Shown: positions 18,309-27,746, counted from the first letter of the stretch. The stretch is DNA of 64,000 nt from Alteromonas portus (GCF_005117025.1 NZ_SWCO01000003.1:62001-126000), one strand, 5' to 3'. A program made the numbers and translations. The notes: generated by a model not told the origin, from the sequence alone.

Positions 18309-20834
18309 ATGATTAAAAAAAACACATTTACTGCAAAACGGACGCTAATCGCACTCTCGCTTGCTGGTCTATTAACTGCTTGTGGCGATAATGACAACGA
18401 CTTTTCAAACATTCAGCAGCCAGATGCAACCACGCCTACCACACCAGAACCCGCACCTATACCTATTCCTGCTTTTTCACCGGAAGGCTCATTGTCAGCA
18501 GATGTAACATGGACGACCTATGGTGTACCGCATGTAAAGGCTGATAACCTCGAAAGCATGGCTTATGGTGTAGGCTACGCTTTTGCTAGAGATAATCTGT
18601 GCGTATTGGCAGATCAAATTATTAAATACAACTCTGAGCGCGCAAAATATTTTGGCCCCGATCAAGTGCCTGGTAGCGGCGACTCAGAGCATCTCATTAA
18701 CGATTTCGGGTTTCTTACGTTAGGTATTAGAGAGCTAGCAGAAGAAAACTTACCGCGCCTGTCTGCGAATTCTCGCGCTATGTTTCAAGGCTACACGATA
18801 GGTTATAATAAATATCTAAGTGAAACGCCTATAGAAGAACAAGATCAAAGCTGTGCGGGCCAGCCATGGGTCAATGAAATTGATAGTGTGGATCTATTAA
18901 CGTATTCGTTAGGCGTAGCGTTACTTCCTGGCGCAGCAAATTTCCTAGGACCTATGTTTATTGCTGCACCAGAAGGCGATAGCTATTTACCAACCCCTGC
19001 TGCATCCTCAAGTGACGTAGCATCTTCATTTAAGATTCACCCTACGGTTGGTCTGCCTGAAAGAAATCCTCAAGAAATGGGATCTAATGGGTGGGGATTA
19101 GGCAGTGATAAAACAACCAATGGCAAAGGTATGGTTTTGGGCAACCCGCATTTTCCCCACACAGGCAACCTACGTTTTTGGAACTTCCATGCTCAAATAC
19201 CCGGGCACTTGAATGTAACAGGTGGCTCGTTGATGGGGTTACCCGGCGCAGTAAATATCGGGTTTAATGAAAATGTTGCGTGGACTCATACATTCTCAAC
19301 TGCTGAGCACTTTGTAGTGTACCAACTAACCCTCGACGAAAATGATGAAACTGGTCTTACTCATGTGGTTGACGGCAACAGACGTACCATCTATGAAAAG
19401 CCACTTCAAATTGACGTTGCAGTAGGTGGCGGTCAAACCATTAAGCTTAATAAGACGGCGTATTACACCAACTACGGGCCTATGATTGAAGTGCCTGGAA
19501 ACTTTGATTGGAATGGTAGCAATGCATTTGCCATAAAAGACGCGAATCTGCCCAACTTCGATATCGTAGACCATTGGCTTGCCATGAATATGGCGACATC
19601 GATGGAAGAGTTTAAGCAGGCGTTTAAAGATTATGATGGTGTGATTTTCAATAATACGATGGCGGCTTCTGCTGACGGCCAAGTTTTCTATATTGACGAT
19701 TCAACCGTGCCAAACCTAACCGAAACTGCAATTGAGCAACTAACGACTAACCCGTTACTTATTCAAACTAAAGCAGCGGCTGGCTTTACCGTATTACCGG
19801 GTAATATTTCACAATTTGATTTTGAAGGTCCTGTTCCCTATGAAGAGGCACCCAAATACGAGGGTACAGATTCTGTTCAAAACTCAAATGACAGCTACTG
19901 GTTAACAAATTTAAACTCACCAATAGTTGTAAGTAATCCACTATTTGGAAATGTGGATAATCAACAATCGTTGCGTTCACGTATGGGGCAGCAGTTTATT
20001 GAAAATGAAGCTGGAAGTGATGGCACTTTTACACCTGCTGAAGTTGAAGGCCTATTATTTAATAACAGAAGTTATTTAGCAGAAAATATCTTACCCTCAT
20101 TGCTATCCTTGTGTGCAGCGCAGGGCAATACACCAGTGGAATTAGATGGTGCTAGTGTAGATGTTTCAGCGGCCTGTGCTGCCTTAGAGGATTGGGATGG
20201 CACCATGAATCTTGCAAGCACAGGTGCACATGTATTTAGAGAATTTGCATTCCAATTCAATCAAGCACCACAGTGGGAAACCCCGTTTTCTCTTGATGCA
20301 CCTGTGTCTACGCCATCAGGTTTGGTTCAAAATGAGGCAACGCTAGAGCAACTAGCGCAAGCAACACGGGTGATTGAACAAGCCGGCATTGCATTTGATG
20401 CACCGTTAGGCGAAGTTCAATTTGTTGAGCGTAGCTTACCAGATGGCTCCGCTTCAGGGGTAAAATTGCCTTGGGCTGGCGCTCATAATATCGAAGGTGG
20501 CTTTAACGTATTTGATGTGAGTAGCAATCGAAATGGGACTCAGTTGCCAAGACATAGTTACGCTACAGTCAATAATAATACGGCGATGAGTGCTGAAGCA
20601 CAGGGGTATCACATTAACTACGGCACGAGTTGGGCGATGGTTATTAGCTTCACTGATGAAGGGCCAAAGGGGCGGGGTATATTGACCTACTCCCAATCCA
20701 GAAAATATGGAAGCGAGCATTTCTTAGACCAAACAAGGTTGTATTCTACTCAACCATCACTAAGGGATATCTATTTCACAGATGATGAAATTGAAGCAAA
20801 CAAGATAGAGCAGGTTACCCTATCGTCAGAATAA
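18309..20834 (+). CDS. Penicillin-acylase-family Ntn hydrolase, lipoprotein
   Basis: Self-processing amidohydrolase of the penicillin G acylase/acyl-homoserine-lactone acylase/aculeacin acylase group, predicted lipid-anchored (LLTAC, Cys25). A proline/threonine-rich linker spans 36-55. The alpha chain begins around 60; the nucleophile Ser259 follows Gly258 in MGSNGWGLG, the autocatalytic cleavage point that makes it the N-terminal residue of the beta chain. Beta-chain signatures GNPHFPH and VNIGFNENVAWTHT follow. 841 residues. The substrate could be an N-acyl-homoserine lactone, an acylated amino acid or a lipopeptide; the sequence does not decide. Separate transcription unit from the lipase. 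Confidence 0.88.
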   Translation: MIKKNTFTAKRTLIALSLAGLLTACGDNDNDFSNIQQPDATTPTTPEPAPIPIPAFSPEGSLSADVTWTTYGVPHVKADNLESMAYGVGYAFARDNLCVLADQIIKYNSERAKYFGPDQVPGSGDSEHLINDFGFLTLGIRELAEENLPRLSANSRAMFQGYTIGYNKYLSETPIEEQDQSCAGQPWVNEIDSVDLLTYSLGVALLPGAANFLGPMFIAAPEGDSYLPTPAASSSDVASSFKIHPTVGLPERNPQEMGSNGWGLGSDKTTNGKGMVLGNPHFPHTGNLRFWNFHAQIPGHLNVTGGSLMGLPGAVNIGFNENVAWTHTFSTAEHFVVYQLTLDENDETGLTHVVDGNRRTIYEKPLQIDVAVGGGQTIKLNKTAYYTNYGPMIEVPGNFDWNGSNAFAIKDANLPNFDIVDHWLAMNMATSMEEFKQAFKDYDGVIFNNTMAASADGQVFYIDDSTVPNLTETAIEQLTTNPLLIQTKAAAGFTVLPGNISQFDFEGPVPYEEAPKYEGTDSVQNSNDSYWLTNLNSPIVVSNPLFGNVDNQQSLRSRMGQQFIENEAGSDGTFTPAEVEGLLFNNRSYLAENILPSLLSLCAAQGNTPVELDGASVDVSAACAALEDWDGTMNLASTGAHVFREFAFQFNQAPQWETPFSLDAPVSTPSGLVQNEATLEQLAQATRVIEQAGIAFDAPLGEVQFVERSLPDGSASGVKLPWAGAHNIEGGFNVFDVSSNRNGTQLPRHSYATVNNNTAMSAEAQGYHINYGTSWAMVISFTDEGPKGRGILTYSQSRKYGSEHFLDQTRLYSTQPSLRDIYFTDDEIEANKIEQVTLSSE

Positions 20835-20952
20835 GACGAGACTGGTATTATAACGTAATTACATCAGCGGCTTTACTCATATTACGTACGGCCGCTCTTT
20901 ACGTTGTGGGTAAACAACGATGCTTACCCGTTTATTTTACTAGGAGTAAAGT

Positions 20953-21987
20953 TTGGAGTTTTTGTACGAGTACGGTTTGTTTGTTGCCAAAGCAGTAACG
21001 TTAGTTATCGCTTTCGTTGTTGTTGTATCAACCATTGTTGGTGTAGCTAGCAAGCAGAAACAGGGGAAAGGGCAACTTGAAATCGTGTCTATTTCTGAAC
21101 AATTAAAGGATATTACAAACTACGCTAAAGAAGTCCTTTTAGATAAAAATGCGTTAAAAAAACTGGCAAAAGAACAGAAAAAAGAAGCCAAGGCCAAAAG
21201 TAAGGCAAAAGACAAGTCGCAAGGCGAACAATCTGAAAAGTCTCGCCTTTACGTCATCGACTTTAAAGGGTCTATGGACGCCAATGAAGTCGAGCATCTA
21301 CGTGAAGAAATTACCGCTATTTTATGTGTAGCGAATAAAGAAGATGAAGTCTTGGTTCGACTTGAAAGCGGCGGTGGAGTAGTCCATGGGTATGGACTTG
21401 CGGCGTCACAGCTTCAACGTATAAAAGAAAAGGGCCTTAAACTAACAATTTCGGTAGATAAAGTAGCAGCAAGCGGCGGTTACATGATGGCGTGTGTTGC
21501 AGATAAGTTATTAGCTTCACAGTTTGCCTATATCGGTAGTATTGGTGTTTTAGCACAGTTACCAAACTTCAATAAGTTACTAAAGAAAAACGACATTGAA
21601 TTTGAACAGCATACAGCGGGTGAGTTTAAACGCACGCTCACGGTTTTTGGTGAAAATAACGACGAAGGCCGTGCGAAATTTAAAGAAGAAATTGAAGAAA
21701 TTCACGTGTTGTTTAAAGACTTTGTTCAAAGCCAGCGTCCGGATATGGACATCGACAAAGTTGCTACTGGCGAGTATTGGCCAGGTGTTAAAGCTAAGGC
21801 GCTTGGATTGATTGACGATATCACTACATCTGATGACTATATTCTTTCTCATTACCCAGCACGAGAAATATTCAGTGTTAAATATGCTGTGAAGAAAAAT
21901 GTAGCAGAGAAATTGGGCATGTCAGCTGCGAACGTAGTTGAACGCGTATTTATGAAATCGATGAGCAAAGCGCGCCACTGGTTTTAG
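20953..21987 (+). CDS. sohB: Inner-membrane serine protease SohB (S49)
   Basis: S49-family peptidase related to SppA, anchored by an N-terminal membrane helix at residues 7-30 with the catalytic domain in the periplasm. Catalytic Ser174 is in VAASGGYMMA and the general base Lys226 in AGEFKRTL. A Lys-rich stretch at 61-85 links anchor and protease. 344 residues, the usual SohB length. TTG start at 20953 is supported by AGGAG at 20942-20946 and agreement with the family N-terminus. Confidence 0.94.
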   Translation: MEFLYEYGLFVAKAVTLVIAFVVVVSTIVGVASKQKQGKGQLEIVSISEQLKDITNYAKEVLLDKNALKKLAKEQKKEAKAKSKAKDKSQGEQSEKSRLYVIDFKGSMDANEVEHLREEITAILCVANKEDEVLVRLESGGGVVHGYGLAASQLQRIKEKGLKLTISVDKVAASGGYMMACVADKLLASQFAYIGSIGVLAQLPNFNKLLKKNDIEFEQHTAGEFKRTLTVFGENNDEGRAKFKEEIEEIHVLFKDFVQSQRPDMDIDKVATGEYWPGVKAKALGLIDDITTSDDYILSHYPAREIFSVKYAVKKNVAEKLGMSAANVVERVFMKSMSKARHWF

Positions 21988-22001
21988 AATAGAAAGTACG
22001 T

Positions 22002-22045
22002 CTGTGTTTAAAAAGTCAGGGCCTATAATAAGGTGATAAACACAG
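22002..22045. promoter_or_regulatory. Inverted repeat around the TetR gene promoter
   Basis: Arms CTGTGTTTA (22002-22010) and TAAACACAG (22037-22045) are perfect complements separated by 26 bases that contain a TATAAT box at 22024-22029. It lies 45 bases before the TetR start and could be an autoregulatory site, or a structure in the sohB 3' end. Confidence 0.45.
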
Positions 22046-22089
22046 GCGTGCGTTAACTATATAACCTAATAAAAGATAATAAAAAGAAT

Positions 22090-22713
22090 ATGGCACAGCA
22101 TACTAAAACCGATATATTAGATGCGGCAGAGTACTTGTTTTCGCAAAGCGGATTTACCCAAACATCCATGCGTGAGATCACTGCTAGAGCAGAAGTCAAT
22201 CTGGCGTCAGTAAACTATCATTTCGGCAGCAAGAAAAACTTAATTCAAGCTGTGTTTAAGCGGTATTTTGATCACTTAATGCCGCAAATTGAATCTTGCC
22301 TAGTGTCTTTATCACCTGTAGAGGGGGCTAAGGGCGTAGAGCAACTTCTATATTCGCTTATCCCACCTATGCTCAATTTAAACGCTATATCAGAGCAAGG
22401 CACTGCAACATTTGTGAAACTTTTAGGGCGCGGTTACAACGAGACGCAGGGGCATTTGCGTAAGTTTTTAATGAACGATTACGGTGATTGTATTCGTGCA
22501 CTTGTCGACGCCATTAGATGTTGTCTACCTGAATTACCTGAAGAAGAACTATTCTGGCGCTTGCATTTTGCGATGGGGAGTTTTGTATTTTCCATGGCGT
22601 CGAGTCAGGCGTTAACAGAAATTGCTGAATCTGATTTTCATAAACATGTGGATATACAAGAAGTCATGCAACATCTCGTACCCTTTGTTGCGCAAGGACT
22701 TGCTGGAAAATAA
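22090..22713 (+). CDS. TetR-family regulator, PsrA-like
   Basis: DNA-binding domain at residues 5-55 with helix-turn-helix SMREITARAEVNLASVNYHFGSKKNLIQAVF, very close to PsrA, the fatty-acid-responsive regulator of Pseudomonas and Shewanella. The C-terminal domain (about 80-207) is the ligand/dimer domain. 207 residues, typical. I infer that it controls fatty acid degradation genes through acyl-CoA or fatty acid, but no canonical PsrA site was recognised in this window. An inverted repeat brackets its promoter. It converges on a small basic-protein gene. Confidence 0.8.
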   Translation: MAQHTKTDILDAAEYLFSQSGFTQTSMREITARAEVNLASVNYHFGSKKNLIQAVFKRYFDHLMPQIESCLVSLSPVEGAKGVEQLLYSLIPPMLNLNAISEQGTATFVKLLGRGYNETQGHLRKFLMNDYGDCIRALVDAIRCCLPELPEEELFWRLHFAMGSFVFSMASSQALTEIAESDFHKHVDIQEVMQHLVPFVAQGLAGK

Positions 22714-22736
22714 GTGGTGTAGAAAAACGGCATATA

Positions 22737-22763
22737 ACGCTAGCCCCCTGGGGGACTAAGCGT
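22737..22763. terminator. Possible hairpin between converging TetR and small-protein genes
   Basis: Imperfect stem with a CCCCC/GGGGG core and flanks ACGCT..AG / CT..AAGCGT. There is no T tract, so termination is only a possibility. Confidence 0.35.
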
Positions 22764-22787
22764 AAAGTCCAAGAAGTTTGAAACGTT

Positions 22788-23111
22788 TTAGCGAGGTAGG
22801 GTAGCGCCCGGCGCTTCAGCTTTAAGTTTTTCTGCCCAGAAGTCTTTAACTGAGAACCCAGGTTTAGAAGCTTTCGAAGTCTTTTTCTTCACTGGTTTTG
22901 CCTTGGCTTTGGCTTCTTTCTTTTCAGCACTGACGGACGACCCGTTTGTTAACGACTCAGTCATCTCCTGAAGCTGCGCTAAACGCATATTCTTACCGCC
23001 GTCTACACTGTACCACCCGCTTTTGCTTTCTATTGAGGGCGCGTTACCATTTGCTTTTTTGTAAGCCTCAGTGAAAGCAGCTATCACTGCATCTTTGTCT
23101 AAGTTTGCCAT
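22788..23111 (-). CDS. Small basic protein with Lys/Ala-rich linker, unknown function
   Basis: 107 residues, not recognised. An N-terminal segment (residues 1-55) contains SKSGWYSVDGGKNMRLAQLQEM; the middle (about 65-85) is rich in Lys and Ala (EAKAKAKPVKKKTSKASK) like histone-H1-type tails; the end FSVKDFWAEKL is amphipathic. No signal peptide or membrane segment, so it is cytoplasmic. The ordered head and basic tail would suit nucleic-acid binding, but this is inference. Own promoter region upstream (23112-23366, shared divergently with the Nif3 gene). Confidence 0.7.
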   Translation of the reverse strand: MANLDKDAVIAAFTEAYKKANGNAPSIESKSGWYSVDGGKNMRLAQLQEMTESLTNGSSVSAEKKEAKAKAKPVKKKTSKASKPGFSVKDFWAEKLKAEAPGATLPR

Positions 23112-23366
23112 GCTTTTTTGCTCTTTATTTTGTTAAGATGACGAACGCTATAGGGCCTGTAAAACCGAAAATTTAGTGCTACGTACTGATAACTCAATGT
23201 ATAAAAATAATGAGTCAAAGCGTAAACTAGACAGGCGATGAGTGACTTTTTCTTTTCATCCAGTTACTCGTGGCCAAGTATGATCGATTTACAGTGAAAA
23301 TCCGAAACGTTCGCGTATTTTATAACGTTTTTTGAGCAATTTGTCTAACTATCAACCGGAGGACGT

Positions 23367-24128
23367 GTGTCTATTACTCGCCTAGAACTACAAAATTATC
23401 TCAATGGATTATTAAGGGTTAACGAAATCAATGATTATTGCCCTAACGGTTTACAGGTAGAGGGCACAAATAAAATAAAAAAAATTGTGACAGGGGTAAC
23501 GGCTTCCCAAGCATTAGTTGATGCAGCAATAGACGCTAAAGCTGATGCACTGATTGTCCATCATGGTTATTTTTGGAAAGGTGAATCACAGGTCATTTCT
23601 GGTATGAAAAAGCGCCGTCTATCAGCGTTGTTGGCTAATGATATCAACCTTTACGCCTACCACCTCCCATTAGATGTTCACCCTGAATTTGGTAATAATC
23701 GACAACTCGCGTCGCTATTGGACATTCAAAATATAAGCGCGGTAAGTAGCGTTAAGCCAGTGGGTGTTGTTATGCAGGGTAGTTTTGAAGAAGAAATTGA
23801 AGGGGCCGCGCTGCAGGCTAAATTGCAGGAGTTGTTAGGACGAGAGGTGCTGATAGAAGGGCCTGTGTCAAAATCTATATCAAGCGTAGCTTGGTGCACA
23901 GGTGGTGGACAAGGGTTTATTGAGCAAGCGGTTGAACTTGGCGTTGATGCATTCATCACAGGTGAGGTTTCTGAGCAAACTGTGCACACAGCAAGAGAAA
24001 TGGGGATCACCTTTTTCGCTGCTGGTCATCATGCCACTGAGCGCTACGGCGTTAAATCTTTAGGGGAGCATATTGCCCAGCATTTCGATGTTCCCGTTGA
24101 GTTCATTGATATTAACAACCCTGCTTAA
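23367..24128 (+). CDS. Nif3-like dinuclear metal protein (YbgI family)
   Basis: Nif3/YbgI family, a toroidal hexamer with a dinuclear metal site; the cellular role is not settled, with GTP-cyclohydrolase-like activity proposed for some members. Metal-ligand signatures are ALIVHHGYFWKGE near 64-76, LYAYHLPLDVHPEFGNN near 95-112, and AAGHHATERYG near the C-terminus. 253 residues, usual length. The start is GTG, with GGAGG 5-9 bases upstream. Followed 15 bases later by cmoM, probably cotranscribed. Confidence 0.92.
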   Translation: MSITRLELQNYLNGLLRVNEINDYCPNGLQVEGTNKIKKIVTGVTASQALVDAAIDAKADALIVHHGYFWKGESQVISGMKKRRLSALLANDINLYAYHLPLDVHPEFGNNRQLASLLDIQNISAVSSVKPVGVVMQGSFEEEIEGAALQAKLQELLGREVLIEGPVSKSISSVAWCTGGGQGFIEQAVELGVDAFITGEVSEQTVHTAREMGITFFAAGHHATERYGVKSLGEHIAQHFDVPVEFIDINNPA

Positions 24129-24143
24129 CGATGACAGTAGTCT

Positions 24144-24890
24144 ATGAATAACGATCGTATCTTCGATGGCATTGCAGAAAAATTCTCAAGCAATATATAT
24201 GGCACTACCAAGGGAAAACTGCGACATACCTTGTTATGTGATGTTTTAGAGCCTTACTTAACCACGCCTGTTCGCGCTATTGAAATTGGTGGGGGCACGG
24301 GGGTGATGACCGCGCATATTGCCTCTAAGGGGCATTCTGTAGTGTTAACTGATGCGTCGAAGGATGTACTTAAACAAGCTGAGACGCTACTTGCTGATGC
24401 GCCTAATATCACAATCAGGCACCAATATTTGCAGCAGATAGAGGACTTGGGCGAATTTGATTTAGTGGTTTGCCATGCGGTCTTGGAGTGGCTGGATGCG
24501 CCTTTCGATGCAATTGATTTTATGTTTAACAACATGAAACCAGGAGCACGTTTAAGCCTAAGTTTTTTTAACCAAGATGCGAACTTGTTTGCCAATGCCA
24601 TTTACGGCAACTTTGATTACATTGCAAAAGGAATGAAAGTAAAAAAGCAAGTTAGGCTGAATCCAAAACAGCCGTTAAGTGCAACCCGTGTGGTTGAACA
24701 CTGTGAGTCGCTCGGCTTTAAAATAGTTGATAAAGCGGGGATTCGTTGTTTTCATGATTACATGCGAGACATTTCTCATCAAAGCAGTAAGTTTGACGAC
24801 TTACTGGCGCTGGAGCGACAGTATCATAAGAAAGCGCCTTACCTTTGGTTAGGAAAATATTTTCAACTGATCCTAGAAAAAGAGAGCTAG
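24144..24890 (+). CDS. cmoM: tRNA 5-carboxymethoxyuridine methyltransferase CmoM
   Basis: SAM-dependent methyltransferase converting cmo5U34 to its methyl ester (mcmo5U) in wobble positions of tRNA. The N-terminus RIFDGIAEKFSSNIYGTTKG is nearly that of E. coli CmoM (formerly SmtA); cofactor motif EIGGGTG at 47-53, motif VVCHAVLEWL near 110, and family blocks GNFDYIAKGMKVKK and HDYMRD follow. 248 residues. Downstream of the Nif3 gene. CmoA and CmoB are not in the window. Confidence 0.93.
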   Translation: MNNDRIFDGIAEKFSSNIYGTTKGKLRHTLLCDVLEPYLTTPVRAIEIGGGTGVMTAHIASKGHSVVLTDASKDVLKQAETLLADAPNITIRHQYLQQIEDLGEFDLVVCHAVLEWLDAPFDAIDFMFNNMKPGARLSLSFFNQDANLFANAIYGNFDYIAKGMKVKKQVRLNPKQPLSATRVVEHCESLGFKIVDKAGIRCFHDYMRDISHQSSKFDDLLALERQYHKKAPYLWLGKYFQLILEKES

Positions 24891-24998
24891 AAAAGGAATT
24901 AGAGAAGAATAGTTAGGACAAAATCAAACTAGTGCATTTTCGTTACGGACTACAAAGGATTGCAAGTGTCTAAATAACAGAATATTAGCTCTGGCGAC

Positions 24999-26039
24999 TT
25001 AGAGTGTGTTTTCTCCAGTCAGTATATTATCGAGTGTAGTTTTTGCGATTTCTTCTAGCGCCTCTATGGTAAAGAAGCCTTGATGACCTGTTATTACCAC
25101 GTTGGGAAACGTGATTAAGCGCTGGAAAATATCATCTTGGATAATTTCTTGTGAATGATCATCAAAGAAAAGCTCAGACTCCCTTTCGTATACATCTAAC
25201 CCTAGATAGCCAATTTTTTTCGTCTTAAGCCCTTTGATAACAGCATTGTCATCGACAAGCCCGCCTCTTGACGTATTTATAAGCATTACGCCTTGGGGCA
25301 TTTTATCAATGCTTTCAGCGTTAATTATATGATGGCTCTGTTCGTTGAGCGGGCAGTGCAGGGTAACAATCACGCTTTTTTCAAGTAGTTCATCTAGCGT
25401 GACATAATGGCCTCCCATTGCGGTCACATTATTGTCTGGCAGAGGGTCGAAGCAAAGAACATGACATCCAAAACCTAACAAAATGCGAATAACCGCTTGC
25501 CCAATCTTCCCTGTTCCAATCACCCCCACAGTTTTTCCATGAAGCGTAAAGCCCATCAAACCACCAAGGTCAAAGTTCCCTTCACGAACGCGATTATATG
25601 CTTTATGAGTTTTTCTATTTAACGTGAGAATAAGTGCAAGAGTGTGTTCAGCTACAGTTTGTGGACTGTAGGCGGGCACGCGACTGACCGTAATACCTGC
25701 CTTTGCTGCGGCGTTTACATTAACATTGTTAAAGCCAGCGCATCGAAGCGCAACATGTCTTACGCCACAGCGTTTAAGTACTTTGATAGTAGCGGCATTG
25801 ATATCATCATTTACAAATACAACAACATCAGTATACCCATGGCAACTAGCGGCGGTAGATGCATTCAGTGGATGTTCAAAGAACGTGGCGTTAATAGATG
25901 AATCATTTGCAACGTTTAATTTTTTTATTAACTCGGAAAACAGAATGCGTTCATAGGAGCGTGTACTGAAGAACGCGACGTTTCTCTGTTGTTGGTTGCA
26001 ACACTCTGGCTGGGCTTTGTCGGTGCTACTCGTATTCAT
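24999..26039 (-). CDS. ldhA: D-lactate dehydrogenase (fermentative)
   Basis: NAD-dependent D-2-hydroxyacid dehydrogenase reducing pyruvate to D-lactate. The substrate motif LRCAGFNNVNV, AYSPQTVAEHTLAL, nucleotide-binding GVIGTGKIG, and the LdhA-specific tail with YERESELFFDDHS, QDDIFQRL and ITGHQGFFTIEAL with the catalytic His are all present. The start at 26039 (ATG) is preferred to the in-frame TTG at 26051. The first 20 residues (PECCNQQQ) form an extension not seen in most LdhA proteins. Monocistronic. Confidence 0.92.
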   Translation of the reverse strand: MNTSSTDKAQPECCNQQQRNVAFFSTRSYERILFSELIKKLNVANDSSINATFFEHPLNASTAASCHGYTDVVVFVNDDINAATIKVLKRCGVRHVALRCAGFNNVNVNAAAKAGITVSRVPAYSPQTVAEHTLALILTLNRKTHKAYNRVREGNFDLGGLMGFTLHGKTVGVIGTGKIGQAVIRILLGFGCHVLCFDPLPDNNVTAMGGHYVTLDELLEKSVIVTLHCPLNEQSHHIINAESIDKMPQGVMLINTSRGGLVDDNAVIKGLKTKKIGYLGLDVYERESELFFDDHSQEIIQDDIFQRLITFPNVVITGHQGFFTIEALEEIAKTTLDNILTGENTL

Positions 26040-26296
26040 TTTAGTACTCAATTAGGTCACGTAGACCACTAAAATTTACCACGGCAACATTCAATCAACG
26101 TAGATATAGATCAATAAAAGTAGCAGAACATATAAAGCACTAACTTGTGATGTTTTTCTCAATACATCTCCAATATGCAAAGAGTGTTTACTACGCTAAG
26201 GAATTGCACGTGCCGACTTAGTATCACTAAACCCATGTGCTGAATATATTCTTTCGCTACTTTCGTGATTAGTTGGTATATATGTTCAGAAATCTA

Positions 26297-26782
26297 TTAC
26301 TGCGCTTTAAGTAGCTTCACAATATCTTTTTCAATGGCTTCTGGTTTTACAGTCGGCGCAAAGCGCTTTAGCACCTTACCTTGGTCTGAAACTAAGAACT
26401 TGGTGAAGTTCCATTTTATACGCTTTGTACCTAATAGGCCGGGAGCTTGGTGTTTTATTTCTTCGAATAGCGGGTTGGCATCTGGTCCATTCACATTCGT
26501 TTTTTTAAATAAAGGAAACGAAACGCCGAAGTTAAGGCTACAGAATTGAGCAATATCTTCGTCGCTACCGGGCTCCTGATGCCCGAATTGATCGCAAGGA
26601 AACCCCAAAATCTCAAAGCCTCTATCGTTATATTTTTTATACAGCGCTTCTAGCCCTTCGTATTGAGGAGTAAAGCCACACTTGCTTGCCGTATTAACAA
26701 TGAGTAGTACCTTTCCCTTGTATTGTTCAAGGGTTGTTTGTTCACCGTTGTTTAACGTAATAGGGTGTTCATAGAGTGTCAA
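26297..26782 (-). CDS. Glutathione peroxidase (Cys type)
   Basis: Thiol peroxidase reducing hydroperoxides, in the cytoplasm (no signal). Active-site Cys35 in NTASKCGFTPQYEGLE, Gln69 in FPCDQFGHQEPG, and Trp124-Asn125 in WNFTKFLV complete the catalytic set. 161 residues, as for BtuE-like enzymes, which may use thioredoxin rather than glutathione. Divergent from the 3-hydroxyisobutyrate-dehydrogenase-family gene with an 88-base shared promoter region; no OxyR-like site was recognised. Confidence 0.93.
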   Translation of the reverse strand: MTLYEHPITLNNGEQTTLEQYKGKVLLIVNTASKCGFTPQYEGLEALYKKYNDRGFEILGFPCDQFGHQEPGSDEDIAQFCSLNFGVSFPLFKKTNVNGPDANPLFEEIKHQAPGLLGTKRIKWNFTKFLVSDQGKVLKRFAPTVKPEAIEKDIVKLLKAQ

Positions 26783-26870
26783 AATTACTTTCCTATATTT
26801 TTGTTGTTGTTAAGTCTGTTACTCTTAGGTAATCCAAACATCTTTATTAAGTATCTAGAGTATATTTTGT

Positions 26871-27746
26871 ATGAGTAATTTGAAAGTGAGTTTTTTGGGC
26901 CTGGGTGTGATGGGATTTCCTATGGCGGGGCACTTGAGCAAAGCTGGCTATTCGGTCACGGTTTTTAACCGTACCTCTCAAAAGGCACAAGAATGGCTAT
27001 CAATTTATGACACAGACGGCGCTACCGTTAGCGCAGGCGATACTGTTGCCAAGGCGTGCGAAAACGCTGATATTGTTTTTATGTGTGTGGGTAACGATAA
27101 CGACGTGAGAGATGTTGGCAATCAGGCTTTAGCTGTAATGAAAGCGGGCAGTGTGCTTGTGGATCATACAACGGCGTCAGCAGATATCGCCAGAGAACTC
27201 TATGAAAGTAGTAAAGAGAAACAGATTGGCTTCTTAGATGCCCCTGTTTCTGGAGGTCAAGCTGGGGCTGAAAATGGCCAGTTAACTATTATGGTGGGTG
27301 GCGATGAAGACGTATACAGGAATGTAGAGCCAGTAGTGGCACATTATGCACGTCATAGCCAGTTACTTGGGAGGAGCGGTAGCGGACAGTTGGCGAAAAT
27401 GATGAATCAGATCTGTATAGCAGGCATTGTACAAGGTTTGGCTGAAGCGCTACATTTTGGTCAGCGTGCTGGACTCGATTGTAACGCGGTGGTGGACGTT
27501 ATTAGTAAAGGTGCAGCACAATCGTGGCAAATGGAAAACAGAGCCAGCACAATGCTTAACAATAGCTTCGATTTTGGTTTTGCTGTTGACTGGATGCGTA
27601 AAGACTTGAGCATTGCGTTGGATGAGGCTCGTAAAAATGGTTCAACACTCGCGCTTACGGCATTGGTTGATCAATACTACGCGGATGTTCAAAAACTTGG
27701 TGGCGGTCGTTGGGATACGTCCAGCTTGCTTACTCGATTGAAGTAA
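26871..27746 (+). CDS. 3-hydroxyisobutyrate dehydrogenase family oxidoreductase
   Basis: Beta-hydroxyacid dehydrogenase with N-terminal Rossmann motif GLGVMGFPMAGHL (9-22), substrate loop DAPVSGGQAGAENGQLTIMVGG (123-144) and catalytic Lys176 in GQLAKMMNQ. 291 residues. It could be the valine-pathway 3-hydroxyisobutyrate dehydrogenase (two other valine genes lie 2-4 kb downstream), but the sequence also resembles GlxR/tartronate-semialdehyde and gamma-hydroxybutyrate reductases, so the substrate is left open. Converges on the REC-TPR gene. Confidence 0.88.
   Translation: MSNLKVSFLGLGVMGFPMAGHLSKAGYSVTVFNRTSQKAQEWLSIYDTDGATVSAGDTVAKACENADIVFMCVGNDNDVRDVGNQALAVMKAGSVLVDHTTASADIARELYESSKEKQIGFLDAPVSGGQAGAENGQLTIMVGGDEDVYRNVEPVVAHYARHSQLLGRSGSGQLAKMMNQICIAGIVQGLAEALHFGQRAGLDCNAVVDVISKGAAQSWQMENRASTMLNNSFDFGFAVDWMRKDLSIALDEARKNGSTLALTALVDQYYADVQKLGGGRWDTSSLLTRLK

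Noticed and set aside
20865-20916. Hairpin-like AGCGGC/GCCGCT after the acylase gene
   Set aside because: 6-bp stem with a 19-base loop and no T tract; too weak to call a terminator.
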